Made by a program: the position numbers and the translations under genes. DNA of 64,000 bases, taken from assembly GCF_006546825.1 (NCBI RefSeq), contig NZ_VICC01000007.1, positions 124,001-188,000 on the forward strand, read 5' to 3'. Within the stretch, counting starts at the first letter, position 1; each line of letters starts with the position of its first letter. This document shows, in pieces, positions 52,343-60,372 of the stretch. The notes below the pieces were generated by a model, which did not search any database, was not told the DNA's origin, and saw only the letters and a list, made by a program, of their open reading frames with translations. This DNA comes from Actinomyces oris (lineage in GTDB: Bacteria; Actinomycetota; Actinomycetes; Actinomycetales; Actinomycetaceae).

Positions 52343-54013
52343 GTGAGACAGGCCGAAGGTGAACGCCGGGTTGCATGCGTGACGGTTACCCTCAGTCGGG
52401 TGACACACTCTCATGACGAGTCGGCCCCCAGTGGCCATGCCCCCGCTGCGTCGGGCGGGCGGCCCGGCACCAACGGCGCCGATGCTGCTGACCCTGTGAC
52501 CTCCGCAGACCCCGTGGGCGCGGTGGTCTCCGGCGCCTCCGGCCAGGTCTCCAACGAGGCCCTGGAGGAGGACGGCGGCCTGCACCGGAGCCTGACCAGC
52601 AGGCACATGCAGATGATCGCCATCGGCGGCGCCATCGGCACGGGGCTGTTCGTGGCCTCGGGCGCCACGGTCTCCACGGCCGGCCCGGGCGGAGCCCTGG
52701 TCGCCTACGCCGCCATCGGCCTCATGGTGCTGCTGCTCATGCAGTCCCTTGGCGAGATGACGGCGCACATGCCCGTGGCCGGTTCCTTCCAGACCTACGC
52801 CACCCGGTTCGTCAGCCCCTCCTTCGGCTTCGCCATGGGCTGGAACTACTGGTTCAACTGGGCGATCACGGTGGCGGCCGAGCTGGTGGCCGCCGGAATC
52901 GTCATGGGCTACTGGCTGCCAGGGGTGCCCTCGTGGATCTGGGCGGCACTGTTCCTAGCACTGCTGACGACGCTCAACGCCCTGTCCGCCCGCGCCTTCG
53001 GGGAGGGGGAGTTCTGGCTGTCGGCCATCAAGGTGGTCACGGTCGTCGTCTTCCTCGTGGCGGGCCTGGCCATGATCGCCGGCATCATCGGTGGGACGTC
53101 CCCGGGCTTCAGCAACTGGGTCGTCAAGGACGCGCCCTTCCACGGCGGGATGCTGGCCATTGTGTCGGTGTTCATGGTGGCCGGGTTCTCCTTCCAGGGC
53201 ACCGAGCTGGTGGGCGTGGCGGCCGGTGAGGCCCGCAACCCGCGCCGGGACGTGCCCAAGGCGATCCACACGGTGTTCTGGCGGATCATGATCTTCTACA
53301 TCGGGGCGATCACGGTGGTCGGCTTCCTGGTTCCGTACACCGACCCCAACCTGCTGCGCTCGGATACCTCCGACATCTCCTACTCGCCCTTCACCCTGGT
53401 CTTCGAGCGGGCGGGGATCGGGATCGCGGCCGCCATCATGAACGCGGTCATCCTCACCGCCGTGCTCAGCGCCGGCAACTCGGGCCTGTACGCCTCGACC
53501 CGCATGCTGCACTCGATGGCCCTGCAGGGCCAGGCACCGGCCTGGTTCGCCTATGTCAACCGCCACGGGGTGCCGGTGCGGGCCCTGGGGGCGACGGCGC
53601 TGGTGGGGGCCGCCGGCTTCCTGACCGCCGTGGTGGGACAGGACACCGCCTACACGTGGCTGCTCAACGTCTCCGCCCTGTGCGGCTTCATCGTGTGGTT
53701 GGGTATCGCCGTGTGCCACTTCCGCTTCCGGCGCGCCTACGTGCTCCAGGGCAACGACCCGGCCGACCTTCCCTACCAGGCGCCCTGTTTCCCGCTCGGG
53801 CCGGTCCTGGCCTTCACCCTGTGCGCCCTGGTGATCCTGGGCCAGAACTACGAGGCGATCTTCAAGGGCCAGCTCGTGGAGGTGCTCTCCTCCTACATCG
53901 GCCTGCCGGTCTTCGGGGCCATCTGGCTGGGGCACCGCCTGGTGACCGGGTCGCGCGTCGTGCGCCTGGAGGAGGCCGACGTCTCGGGCGCCGTTGTTCG
54001 TGAGAGCCACTGA
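52343..54013 (+). CDS. Amino acid permease (APC superfamily, AAT/LysP-like)
   Basis: A 556-residue, 12-helix permease. A hydrophilic N-terminal region of about 75 residues is followed by LHRSLTSRHMQMIAIGGAIGTGLFVASGATVSTAGPGG, the consensus signature of the AAT family (AIGGxIGTGLF). QSLGEMTAHMPVAGSFQTYATRFV and FSFQGTELVGVAAGEARNPRRDVPKAI follow, the latter strongly resembling lysine-specific permease LysP and yeast amino acid permeases. NAVILTAVLSAGNSGLYASTRMLHSMA is also typical. Basic amino acids are the likely substrate (inferred). Several GTG codons (52343, 52379, 52400) could be the start. Confidence 0.93.
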   Translation: MRQAEGERRVACVTVTLSRVTHSHDESAPSGHAPAASGGRPGTNGADAADPVTSADPVGAVVSGASGQVSNEALEEDGGLHRSLTSRHMQMIAIGGAIGTGLFVASGATVSTAGPGGALVAYAAIGLMVLLLMQSLGEMTAHMPVAGSFQTYATRFVSPSFGFAMGWNYWFNWAITVAAELVAAGIVMGYWLPGVPSWIWAALFLALLTTLNALSARAFGEGEFWLSAIKVVTVVVFLVAGLAMIAGIIGGTSPGFSNWVVKDAPFHGGMLAIVSVFMVAGFSFQGTELVGVAAGEARNPRRDVPKAIHTVFWRIMIFYIGAITVVGFLVPYTDPNLLRSDTSDISYSPFTLVFERAGIGIAAAIMNAVILTAVLSAGNSGLYASTRMLHSMALQGQAPAWFAYVNRHGVPVRALGATALVGAAGFLTAVVGQDTAYTWLLNVSALCGFIVWLGIAVCHFRFRRAYVLQGNDPADLPYQAPCFPLGPVLAFTLCALVILGQNYEAIFKGQLVEVLSSYIGLPVFGAIWLGHRLVTGSRVVRLEEADVSGAVVRESH

Positions 54014-54030
54014 GCCCGGCTCGTACCAGC

Positions 54031-54054
54031 TGAGCCCGGCGTCTGCCGGGCTCA
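54031..54054 (+). terminator. Terminator of the amino acid permease gene
   Basis: The perfect 10-bp stem TGAGCCCGGC (54031-54040) with GCCGGGCTCA (54045-54054) and a 4-base loop is 18 bases past the stop. Confidence 0.8.
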
Positions 54055-54076
54055 TGCCCTTCACCCCATGACCGAT

Positions 54077-54110
54077 GTCGGGGCACCGATCATCTGACCG
54101 GTGCCCCGAC
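54077..54110 (-). terminator. Terminator of the Asp23/sigma operon
   Basis: The perfect 12-bp stem GTCGGGGCACCG (54077-54088) with CGGTGCCCCGAC (54099-54110) lies 53 bases past the last minus-strand gene (ending at 54163). Confidence 0.75.
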
Positions 54111-54162
54111 GTCGACTCGTGCTGGAACCTGCACGAGGCTGGAGCTGCTGTGGGGCTGGTGC

Positions 54163-54534
54163 CTACAGCAGGGACTGGACCCGCACCGTGACCTGAGGCG
54201 CGCTCTGCTCCCCGACGTCGGAGGAGTCGGAGCCCTCCCGGGCCTCGGAGGGGGCGCCCGACTCGCCCGCCTGGGACAGGGAGCGGATGATGGTCTCCTG
54301 GACGTCGCGCACGATGTCCTTGATGGGCCGCGAGCCATCGATACCGATCTCGATGACGGCCCGGCTCGAGCCCTCCTCGACGATCACGCCGAAACGGGCC
54401 TGTTGAGGATCCTGCTGGCGCATGTGGCTACCGAGCGCCCTCAACGTGCTGCCGATCCCCGGCTCGATTGCTCGGACGCCGGGGACAGCAGTGACCAGGT
54501 GGGCCAGCTCGGCCGCTGAGAGGCTAGTCGTCAT
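54163..54534 (-). CDS. Small Asp23-associated hypothetical protein
   Basis: A 123-residue protein, last in the envelope-stress operon. It starts SLSAAELAHLVTAVPGVRAIEP, the motif that opens many small Asp23-cluster proteins in actinobacteria. RFGVIVEEGSSRAVIEIGID and RPIKDIVRDVQETIIRSL follow, an alpha-beta pattern like an Asp23 half-domain. A Ser/Glu-rich linker and VTVRVQSLL end it. Its ATG lies within the 3' end of the previous gene. Function unknown. Confidence 0.65.
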   Translation of the reverse strand: MTTSLSAAELAHLVTAVPGVRAIEPGIGSTLRALGSHMRQQDPQQARFGVIVEEGSSRAVIEIGIDGSRPIKDIVRDVQETIIRSLSQAGESGAPSEAREGSDSSDVGEQSAPQVTVRVQSLL

Positions 54535-55075
54535 CGTGGAGATCCTCGATGTGGACGTTGACGGTCGGGGACACCCCAAGGTTCTCATGGCAGGCGGCTC
54601 GAACGGCGTCGCGGACCTCCTGGCCGAGCTGCGGCAGGTTGGCCACGCTGAGGTGGGCGGAGATCCGGCAGGAGATGGTCTGCGGAACCCCGAGGCCGCG
54701 GTGACCCTCGCCTGAGGGCGCGTGCTCGAAGGTCGAGCGCAGGGCGCGTGCCCCGGGCACGCCGTCCACGGTGCGGCGGATGAGTGCCCGCAGCGAGAAC
54801 TCGGACATGCTGTACGGCCCCAGGTCGGTCGCGGGCATCTCCACCTGGGCGCCGTGACGGGTCTCGGCGAGGATGGCGTCCATCAGGTGGCGCTTGGGCA
54901 TGACCGAGGCGCTGGCCTGAGACTCCAGCCGATCCCACTCCTCGTGCAGGGAGGCGATCAGACGCTGGTACTCGCGCGTGTCGGCGTCGTCCTGCTCATG
55001 AGACCGGGCGAAGGACTTGGAGGCCGACGCCGTCGCGCGTCGGACGCTGTGTGAGAGCTGGTTGACGGTGCTCAT
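54524..55075 (-). CDS. Asp23/Gls24-like protein
   Basis: A 183-residue protein with an N-terminal helical region (HSVRRATASASKSFARSHEQ, LIASLHEEWDRLES) and a C-terminal Asp23-like domain: FSLRALIRRTVDGVPGARAL, ISCRISAHLSVANLPQLGQE, VRDAVRAACHENLGVSPTVNVHIEDLH. Asp23 proteins organise the cell envelope and respond to alkaline or other envelope stress. ATG 55075 overlaps the sigma factor stop (ATGA) and has AAGGAG 5 bases upstream within the sigma gene. Confidence 0.72.
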   Translation of the reverse strand: MSTVNQLSHSVRRATASASKSFARSHEQDDADTREYQRLIASLHEEWDRLESQASASVMPKRHLMDAILAETRHGAQVEMPATDLGPYSMSEFSLRALIRRTVDGVPGARALRSTFEHAPSGEGHRGLGVPQTISCRISAHLSVANLPQLGQEVRDAVRAACHENLGVSPTVNVHIEDLHDDD

Positions 55076-55728
55076 GCCCACTCCTTCATCTGGCGCATGA
55101 CGAGAGAACGGGCGCGTGCCAGCCTCCCTCGGACGGTGGACTCGGTCAGGTTCAGGGTCTGGGCGATCTCTTCGTAGGACATGTCGTCGACCTCTCGGAG
55201 CACCCAGACGATGCGCAGCTCGGGCTGCACGGAGGCCAGGAGGTCGGCCAGCGCCTCGATCTGGGCGTTGACCTCGCTGGACTCGGCCGGGTCGGCGGTG
55301 CTGCTCGACGTCGTCTCCGCGATGGCGCTCGCAGTCTCCAGGCCTTCGGCGTCGTAGGGGTCGGTGGCCCGGCGCTGACGCTTGCGCGTCATGCTGGTGG
55401 CCTTGTTGGTGCAGATCCGCATGAGCCAGCCTCGGAAGGCGGCGGGTTCCCTGACGAGGTGAAGACTGCGCCAGGCCTGGATGAGAGTGTCCTGGACGAT
55501 GTCCTCACTGTCGTGACGGTTGCGCACGATCATGTAGGCGGTGCGGAACAGGCGCCCCTGGTAACGCTCGACGAGCTGCTCGAAGGCGTTGATGTCCCCG
55601 TCCTGGGCGCGCAGGACCAGGCAGCGGTCCTTGTCGGGCGACGCGCCGGACGAGGCGCTCGGTTGTGCGGCGTGGTCTGGACGCGGGCGAGGCGCCGCCG
55701 TGGCCTCGTCCCGCGTCTCACGCGCCAT
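55072..55728 (-). CDS. ECF-type RNA polymerase sigma factor
   Basis: A 218-residue sigma-70 family regulator. Region 2 is FEQLVERYQGRLFRTAYMIVRNRHDSEDIVQDTLIQAWRSL, with AFRGWLMRICTNKATSMTRKRQRR following. Region 4 is IEALADLLASVQPELRIVWVLREVDDMSYEEIAQTLNLTESTVRGRLARARSL. A Ser/Thr/Glu-rich linker joins them. It is inside the Asp23/DUF6286 operon, overlapping both neighbours (11 bases with the upstream gene, ATGA with the downstream gene). No classical anti-sigma factor is visible, so the membrane proteins of the operon may control it (inferred). Confidence 0.93.
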   Translation of the reverse strand: MARETRDEATAAPRPRPDHAAQPSASSGASPDKDRCLVLRAQDGDINAFEQLVERYQGRLFRTAYMIVRNRHDSEDIVQDTLIQAWRSLHLVREPAAFRGWLMRICTNKATSMTRKRQRRATDPYDAEGLETASAIAETTSSSTADPAESSEVNAQIEALADLLASVQPELRIVWVLREVDDMSYEEIAQTLNLTESTVRGRLARARSLVMRQMKEWA

Positions 55729-56368
55729 CGCCGTTCCCGATGGTCTTGGGCGAGTGCTGCCCCGTGATGGTCTGCGAGACGCTGCGCTTGCTCGTGGAGC
55801 GCTCCAGCCCCACCAGGACGTCGATCTGCCGGGGGCGCGTGCCCAGGGACGTGGTCACGTCATCCTCGAGCCGGCCCCTGAGCTCCGCCACGGCCCATGC
55901 GACCTCGCAGTCCTGGGACACGGTGGCGTCCGCCTGCACCCACAGACTGCTCGGGGAACCGGTGACCCACACGGCGCACTGCTCCACCACCCCGGGAACG
56001 TCCTCCGCCCGCTCGGACAGGGCCTGTGACAGGACCTCGGGGGCAACGGTGGCCATGAGGACTCCCTCGGAGTCGCTGAACCTCAGGGGAGAGGCGGCCG
56101 CCTTGCGGGGGATCTGCATGGCGAGTAGGACCAACCCGGCGATGACGGCGAGCACGGAGACCAGCGCGGCCACCGGCAGGAGCCAGTGCGCCTGGGCTGC
56201 GATGAGGCTGCCGACTCGGTCCTGCGCCGTGGCCAGGTAGGGGGCGGCATCGGGCCAGGACCGACCGGCACTAAGGCCGGAGGCCAGGACCCAGGATGAC
56301 GCCGCCGCGATGAGAAGCCCGCAGCCGGCCAGGGCCGTCCGGTTGAGGACACCAGAAACTGAACGCAT
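55718..56368 (-). CDS. AmaP-like alkaline-shock membrane anchor protein
   Basis: A 216-residue protein with two N-terminal membrane helices (ALAGCGLLIAAASSWVLASG, LLPVAALVSVLAVIAGLVLLAMQI). A cytoplasmic domain (DSEGVLMATVAPEVLSQALSERA, WVQADATVSQDC, EVAWAVAELRGRLEDDVTTSL) matches the AmaP layout, which anchors Asp23 to the membrane. ATG 56368 has AAGGAG 8 bases upstream. It overlaps the sigma factor start by 11 bases. Confidence 0.75.
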   Translation of the reverse strand: MRSVSGVLNRTALAGCGLLIAAASSWVLASGLSAGRSWPDAAPYLATAQDRVGSLIAAQAHWLLPVAALVSVLAVIAGLVLLAMQIPRKAAASPLRFSDSEGVLMATVAPEVLSQALSERAEDVPGVVEQCAVWVTGSPSSLWVQADATVSQDCEVAWAVAELRGRLEDDVTTSLGTRPRQIDVLVGLERSTSKRSVSQTITGQHSPKTIGNGDGA

Positions 56369-56381
56369 GATCGTATCTCCT

Positions 56382-56930
56382 TCAGCTCGTGCGCTTGATC
56401 CGCACGCGGCTGCGCGTGATGCCCGCGGGCTGGAGCGTCTCCAGGGCCTCGTCGGTCGTCTTACGGGCGGCTTCCTGCACCGGCTCGAGGTCGTCCAGGA
56501 CACTGAGGACGACGACGTCGACCCGGGAGCGACGGGTGGTGACGGTGGCGGAGTGGACGCCGCCGATCTGCTCGACCTGGTTCCTCACCAGGGTGGCCAG
56601 GTCACGGCGCCTCACCGCGGTCTGGCCCGGGACGGTGTCGGGCAGGAGCGTGACGCGCTCGGGCAGCCCAGGCCACAGGGCCGCGAGGATCATGGCTAAG
56701 GCGCAGGCTGCGGCGATCCCGGCGGCGGCGAGCACCGCGACGGAGCCGAGGGCGGTGGAGCCAATGGTGTCGAGCGTGGTGACGGTGCGGTCCGGCCAGG
56801 TGCCGGTGACGATCCGGTGCCCCGTCAGCCAGGCCCCCAGGCCTCCGGCCGTGAGCAGCAGCAGTGCCAGGAGGACACTGGGCGTGCTGCGAGAGGGGCG
56901 ACGAATGAGTTTCGGGACGGGTGTTCTCAT
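56382..56930 (-). CDS. DUF6286 domain membrane protein
   Basis: A 182-residue protein with two N-terminal membrane helices (VLLALLLLTAGGLGAWLTG, LGSVAVLAAAGIAAACALAMIL). The DUF6286 domain (VRRRDLATLVRNQVEQIGGVHSATVTTRRSRVDVVV, DLEPVQEAARKTTDEALETLQPA) resembles the AmaP cytoplasmic domain. It overlaps the preceding Asp23 gene (ATGA) and is separated by 13 bases from the following gene. Confidence 0.78.
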   Translation of the reverse strand: MRTPVPKLIRRPSRSTPSVLLALLLLTAGGLGAWLTGHRIVTGTWPDRTVTTLDTIGSTALGSVAVLAAAGIAAACALAMILAALWPGLPERVTLLPDTVPGQTAVRRRDLATLVRNQVEQIGGVHSATVTTRRSRVDVVVLSVLDDLEPVQEAARKTTDEALETLQPAGITRSRVRIKRTS

Positions 56931-57343
56931 TTCAGGCTCTTCCTGACGTGGCTGCTCGGATTGAGCCAGGAGATCTCGATGGTGATCTTGCCGACGCTCA
57001 GCCCGGTGAGGTGCTCGACGCGGCCGCGCACGTGCGCGCGCAGATCGTCAATGGTGGAGGACAGTGGCGTGGGAAAGACCAGGCCGAGGTCCAGGTGGAG
57101 GACGGCGACCCGCCCGTAGAGCTCGCACTGGGCCTCGGGCCGGGAGGCGAAGTTGCGGCGGGCGCCGATTCCCAGGAGCCCCCCGGCATTGGAGCCGACG
57201 TTGCCGGTCTCATAGGCGGCCTGGGCGGCGATCTGGGCGACGACCTTGGCCGGAATGGTGGTGGTGCCGCGTTGCTCCCAGGAGGAGGCCTCGTCCTGGG
57301 CGGGACCCGGCTGCGTGATGGCGGGCTGGGTGGCGGTCGCCAT
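56927..57343 (-). CDS. Asp23/Gls24 family envelope stress protein
   Basis: A 138-residue protein with the Asp23 signature: GTTTIPAKVVAQIAAQAAYET at 25-45, the glycine-rich loop GNVGSNAGGLLGIG, LYGRVAVLHLDLGLVFP and IDDLRAHVRGRVEHLTGLSVGKITIEISWL. Members form filaments or platforms at the membrane through AmaP. ATG 57343 is chosen by similarity; it overlaps the DUF6286 gene downstream and follows a tiny DUF2273 gene by two bases. Confidence 0.88.
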   Translation of the reverse strand: MATATQPAITQPGPAQDEASSWEQRGTTTIPAKVVAQIAAQAAYETGNVGSNAGGLLGIGARRNFASRPEAQCELYGRVAVLHLDLGLVFPTPLSSTIDDLRAHVRGRVEHLTGLSVGKITIEISWLNPSSHVRKSLK

Positions 57344-57345
57344 CG

Positions 57346-57522
57346 TCACTTCTTTCGCCGATCCAGGATGCTGTGGACATCGACCCGGCCCTCCAGGTAG
57401 AGACCCACCCCCAGTCCGGCCGCGCCGCACAGGGCCACCAGGACGAAGTCGGCGAAGGAGCCGAAGGCGAGAATGGTGCCAAGGAACAGGCCCACCAGGA
57501 GGGCCAGGTACGTTGTCTTCAT
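57346..57522 (-). CDS. DUF2273-like small membrane protein
   Basis: A 58-residue protein: MKTTYLALLVGLFLGTILAF, then GSFADFVLVALCGAAGLGVG, ending LEGRVDVHSILDRRKK. Two membrane helices and a short basic tail match DUF2273 small membrane proteins, which regularly sit next to Asp23 genes in Gram-positive bacteria. It lies between two Asp23 genes in the same operon and is easily missed because of its size. Confidence 0.75.
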   Translation of the reverse strand: MKTTYLALLVGLFLGTILAFGSFADFVLVALCGAAGLGVGLYLEGRVDVHSILDRRKK

Positions 57523-57555
57523 TGAGAGCTCCTCAGATCAGGGCGTCAGGATGGG

Positions 57556-58032
57556 TCACTTGAGGTCGGCGGCCTCGGAGTTGTTGGAGTCGTCGTCGGG
57601 CAGGTGGACGTCGGTGACGTTGATGTTGACCTCGACGACTTCCAGGCCGGTGGTGCCCTCGATCTGCTCGATGATGTTGCGGCGGATGGCGTCGGAGACC
57701 TCGACGATGGAGACGCCGTACTCAACGACCACGGTGACCTCGACGGCGGCCTGGGTCTCGCCCTTCTGGACGCTGATGCCGCCGGCGACGTTGGTCTGGG
57801 CGTTGGGGATGCGGTCGGTCACGGCGCTGAAGGCGCGGCGAACGGCGTTGCCCATGTCGTAGACGCCGGGCACCTCACGAGCAGCCATACCGGCGATCTT
57901 GGCGACGACGTTCTCCTCGATGGTGGTCACGCCGTGCGAGGTCTGGAGGGGGCCGCGGGGGGTCTTGTCCTCCTCGGCCTGCTCGTTGCGCTCGCGCTGC
58001 TGACCGGTCTGGGGGATGGCGTTGTTGCTCAT
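57556..58032 (-). CDS. Asp23/Gls24 family envelope stress protein, operon leader
   Basis: A 158-residue protein, first gene of the envelope-stress operon. Asp23 core: GVTTIEENVVAKIAGMAAREVPGVYDMGNAVRRAF at 58-92, VTDRIPN, GISVQKGETQAAVEVTVVVEYGVSIVEVSDAIRRNIIEQIEGTTGLEVVEVNINVTDVHLP, an almost consensus Gls24 protein. ATG 58032 has GAAAGAGG 5 bases upstream. The 286-base upstream region should hold the operon promoter. Confidence 0.93.
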   Translation of the reverse strand: MSNNAIPQTGQQRERNEQAEEDKTPRGPLQTSHGVTTIEENVVAKIAGMAAREVPGVYDMGNAVRRAFSAVTDRIPNAQTNVAGGISVQKGETQAAVEVTVVVEYGVSIVEVSDAIRRNIIEQIEGTTGLEVVEVNINVTDVHLPDDDSNNSEAADLK

Positions 58033-58256
58033 TGGAGCCTCTTTCGTTAATCCGTGAATGGATGGTGACGGGATGTGTGGTGCGCGGCCCAGCAACTGGT
58101 CCGTCACGGCGCCGTAGTGGCTGCCGTGGCCCGCTCGCGTGAGTGGCCGACGTGACTGACTGGTATTGCTACCCGTCTTGATTGCCGCGCTGTAGGTAGG
58201 ACGCCGCAGGCCGGGGAATCCTCACGGCCCCAACCCATGGCTTGCGTCACAAAAAT

Positions 58257-58305
58257 TGAAGCGGGTTCCGCGGAGGCGGTGAGTGCCTCTGCGGAACCCG
58301 CTTCA
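58257..58305 (-). terminator. Intrinsic terminator of the GlsB-like gene
   Basis: The 21-bp stem (58257-58277 with 58285-58305, one mismatch) is followed on the minus strand by a T run (the AAAAA at 58251-58255 of the plus strand). It starts 14 bases past the stop of the gene ending at 58319. Confidence 0.9.
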
Positions 58306-58318
58306 GGGCGTTAGAGGG

Positions 58319-58576
58319 CTACTTGCGGCCGGTGACGCCCAGGTAGACGGAGATCGCGACGATGGCGGCGATGAGGGACAGGGCCCAGCGGATCCAGTCG
58401 ATCCCGTCGGTGTGGGCGACGCCGAAGAGGCTGGCGACCGCGCCTCCAACGAGTGCGCCCACGGCGCCCAGCACGATGGTCCACAGGACCGAGATGTTCT
58501 GCTCGCCCCGCATGACGAGGCGGGCAAGGGCGCCGAGCACGGCGCCGGCGATAATCATTCCGATGAATGACAGCAT
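58319..58576 (-). CDS. GlsB/YeaQ/YmgE family stress-response membrane protein
   Basis: An 85-residue protein with three membrane helices: MLSFIGMIIAGAVLGALARL, ISVLWTIVLGAVGALVGGAV and WALSLIAAIVAISVYLGV. The opening FIGMIIAGAVLGALARLVMRGEQN and the GA-VGALVGG core are hallmarks of this transglycosylase-associated family. GAGGAAG is 6 bases upstream of ATG. It has its own terminator, but its position next to the Asp23 operon fits the GlsB association with Gls24 proteins. Confidence 0.9.
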   Translation of the reverse strand: MLSFIGMIIAGAVLGALARLVMRGEQNISVLWTIVLGAVGALVGGAVASLFGVAHTDGIDWIRWALSLIAAIVAISVYLGVTGRK

Positions 58577-58734
58577 GATGTCTTCCTCCGAGAAGGTCCG
58601 ATGAGGGGAGGCATCCGCCCATCGGGTATGGAAACGTTCTGGCAGCGTGTCAGCTAGTCATGAGACAGCAGGCAACGCTGCCTGATAGACGCCATGGAAG
58701 CGTCAATCGTCACGGACTGAGAGTGTGGCATGCG

Positions 58735-60024
58735 TTACGCCGTGGTGGAGGCCGGGTGCCTGTCGGTGGTGAGTTCGGGCGCTGTGAAGGTGCGTACCTG
58801 GGCGGCGTCGGCACTGATGAGCGTGGGGGAGTCCACCTGCTCCCCGAGAGTCTCCAGGGAGCGGGCGGTCACCAGGAGACGGTTCTCCATGGAGCCGACC
58901 GCCTTGTTGTAGGCGGTGACGCTGCGCCGCAGGGCCCCGCCCAGGGCGTCGAGGTGACCGGCGACGGTCCCCAGGCGCTCGTAGAGGGTGCGACCGAGCT
59001 CCAGCAGCTCGCGGGCGTCGTCGTTGACGGCGGTGCGGGCCCAGGCCGTGGCGCAGGTGCGCAGCAGGGTCAGCAGCGACACGGGTGAGGCCAGGGCGAC
59101 GCCGCGCCCCAGCGCGTGCTCCAGGAGCGCGGGGTCCGCCTCCAGGGCGGCCGAGAGCACCGCCTCCGCCGGGACGAAGAGGACCACGAGCTCGGGGGAG
59201 TCCCCCAGGGCCCGGTCGTAACGGCGCGCGGCGAGCTGATCGACGTGCCCGCGCAGCGCCCGGGCGTGAGCCTCCAGAAGCCGCCCGCGCCGCTCCTCGT
59301 CCTCGGGGCCGGAGCCCTGGACGGCGGTGGCCGCCAGGTAGGAGTCCATGGGCGCCTTCGCGTCCACGGCGAGGTAGCCCTCCCCGGGCAGGTGGACGAC
59401 GACGTCCGGACGGGAGCGGCCTGCCGCCCCCTCACCGGCGGCCGAGCCCACTGAGCCCGCTGGGACCGCTGAGCCCGGTGGGCCGGCCGAGCCGCCGCGC
59501 CGCTGGACCAGCGCTCCGATGGTGCGCTGCTCGGAGAAGTCCACGTGCCGCATCATCCCGGAGGCCTCCAGGACCCGGGCCAGCTCGACCTCACCCCACA
59601 TGCCGCGTGCCGAGCGTGAGCGCAGCGCCCCCTCCAGAGAGGCTGTGGAGCGGGCCAGGTCCTGCTCGCGCAGGGCGGTGGCCCTCAGCTGCTCGGCCAG
59701 GGCCGCGTGCTGCTCCGCCCGCTGCTTCTCCAAGGACTCCACCCGGGCCCCCACCTGCTCCAGCTGGCTGCGCACGGGTGCGAGCGCCCGCAGCACGGAG
59801 CCGTCCCGCTCGGCGCGCTCCTCGGCCACCTGGGTACGCGAGGACAGCTCCTCGGCCCGGGCCTGCCACTGGGCGGCCTGCGCCCGCAGCTCGGCCACCT
59901 GCTCGCCGTCCGACTGGTGCGCGGTGGTGCGCCGGGCGAGCGCACCGAGGTAGCCGATGACCGCTCCGATCGCCAGGCCGACGAGGAGCAGCAGGATGGG
60001 AAGCAGGACCGCTGAGGAGTTCAT
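58735..60024 (-). CDS. rmuC: DNA recombination protein RmuC
   Basis: A 429-residue protein. It has an N-terminal membrane helix (LLPILLLLVGLAIGAVIGYL) and a coiled coil to about residue 140. The PD-(D/E)XK-like RmuC core follows: RGMWGEVELARVLEASGM, RPDVVVHLPGEGYLAVDAKAPMDSYL (catalytic D...D-x-K), ELVVLFVPAEAVLSAAL, VALASPVSLLTLLRTCATAW and YNKAVGSMENRLLVTARSLETLG. RmuC limits inversions at short inverted repeats. A Gly/Ser/Pro-rich insert at about 178-205 is lineage-specific. No ribosome site is seen before the ATG. Confidence 0.95.
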   Translation of the reverse strand: MNSSAVLLPILLLLVGLAIGAVIGYLGALARRTTAHQSDGEQVAELRAQAAQWQARAEELSSRTQVAEERAERDGSVLRALAPVRSQLEQVGARVESLEKQRAEQHAALAEQLRATALREQDLARSTASLEGALRSRSARGMWGEVELARVLEASGMMRHVDFSEQRTIGALVQRRGGSAGPPGSAVPAGSVGSAAGEGAAGRSRPDVVVHLPGEGYLAVDAKAPMDSYLAATAVQGSGPEDEERRGRLLEAHARALRGHVDQLAARRYDRALGDSPELVVLFVPAEAVLSAALEADPALLEHALGRGVALASPVSLLTLLRTCATAWARTAVNDDARELLELGRTLYERLGTVAGHLDALGGALRRSVTAYNKAVGSMENRLLVTARSLETLGEQVDSPTLISADAAQVRTFTAPELTTDRHPASTTA

Positions 60025-60372
60025 GAACCAATGGTGCCCGTTAGGTGCGACATCTATTCGGTGCCCTTAAGCCCCACGGAGTCCCGCTGGCGCAGATCGC
60101 CCCGGCTGGCTGGTTCGGCCGGCCCGTCCGCCCGCCGAACGGACCGGCACGACCCCGCCTCGCCGATCCGGCCCACCGGTCCTGTTCTGCTGAGCCTGCC
60201 CACCGGCCCGCTCCGGCGTCGTCGTCGGGCATATTTCTCCCGGGCGTGCGGAAATCGACCGTTCGGACCTGGGGCGACAGTCCTGCTTCCTGCCCGATCC
60301 TGCCTACGGCGGAGGGGAGGAGACCAAGAGCACGGTCCTTCTGCGACTTCTGGATGATGGGTATGTGGGCAG
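60025..60372. other. Intergenic, no gene recognised
   Basis: A 348-base gap between divergent rmuC and the esterase gene. A GTTCGG...CCGAAC inverted motif lies near 60115-60140. The open frames here are composition shadows. Confidence 0.5.

Noticed and set aside
51125-52768. A 547-codon minus-strand frame opposite ispH
   Set aside because: Antisense of ispH; His/Gly/Val-rich shadow with no domain.
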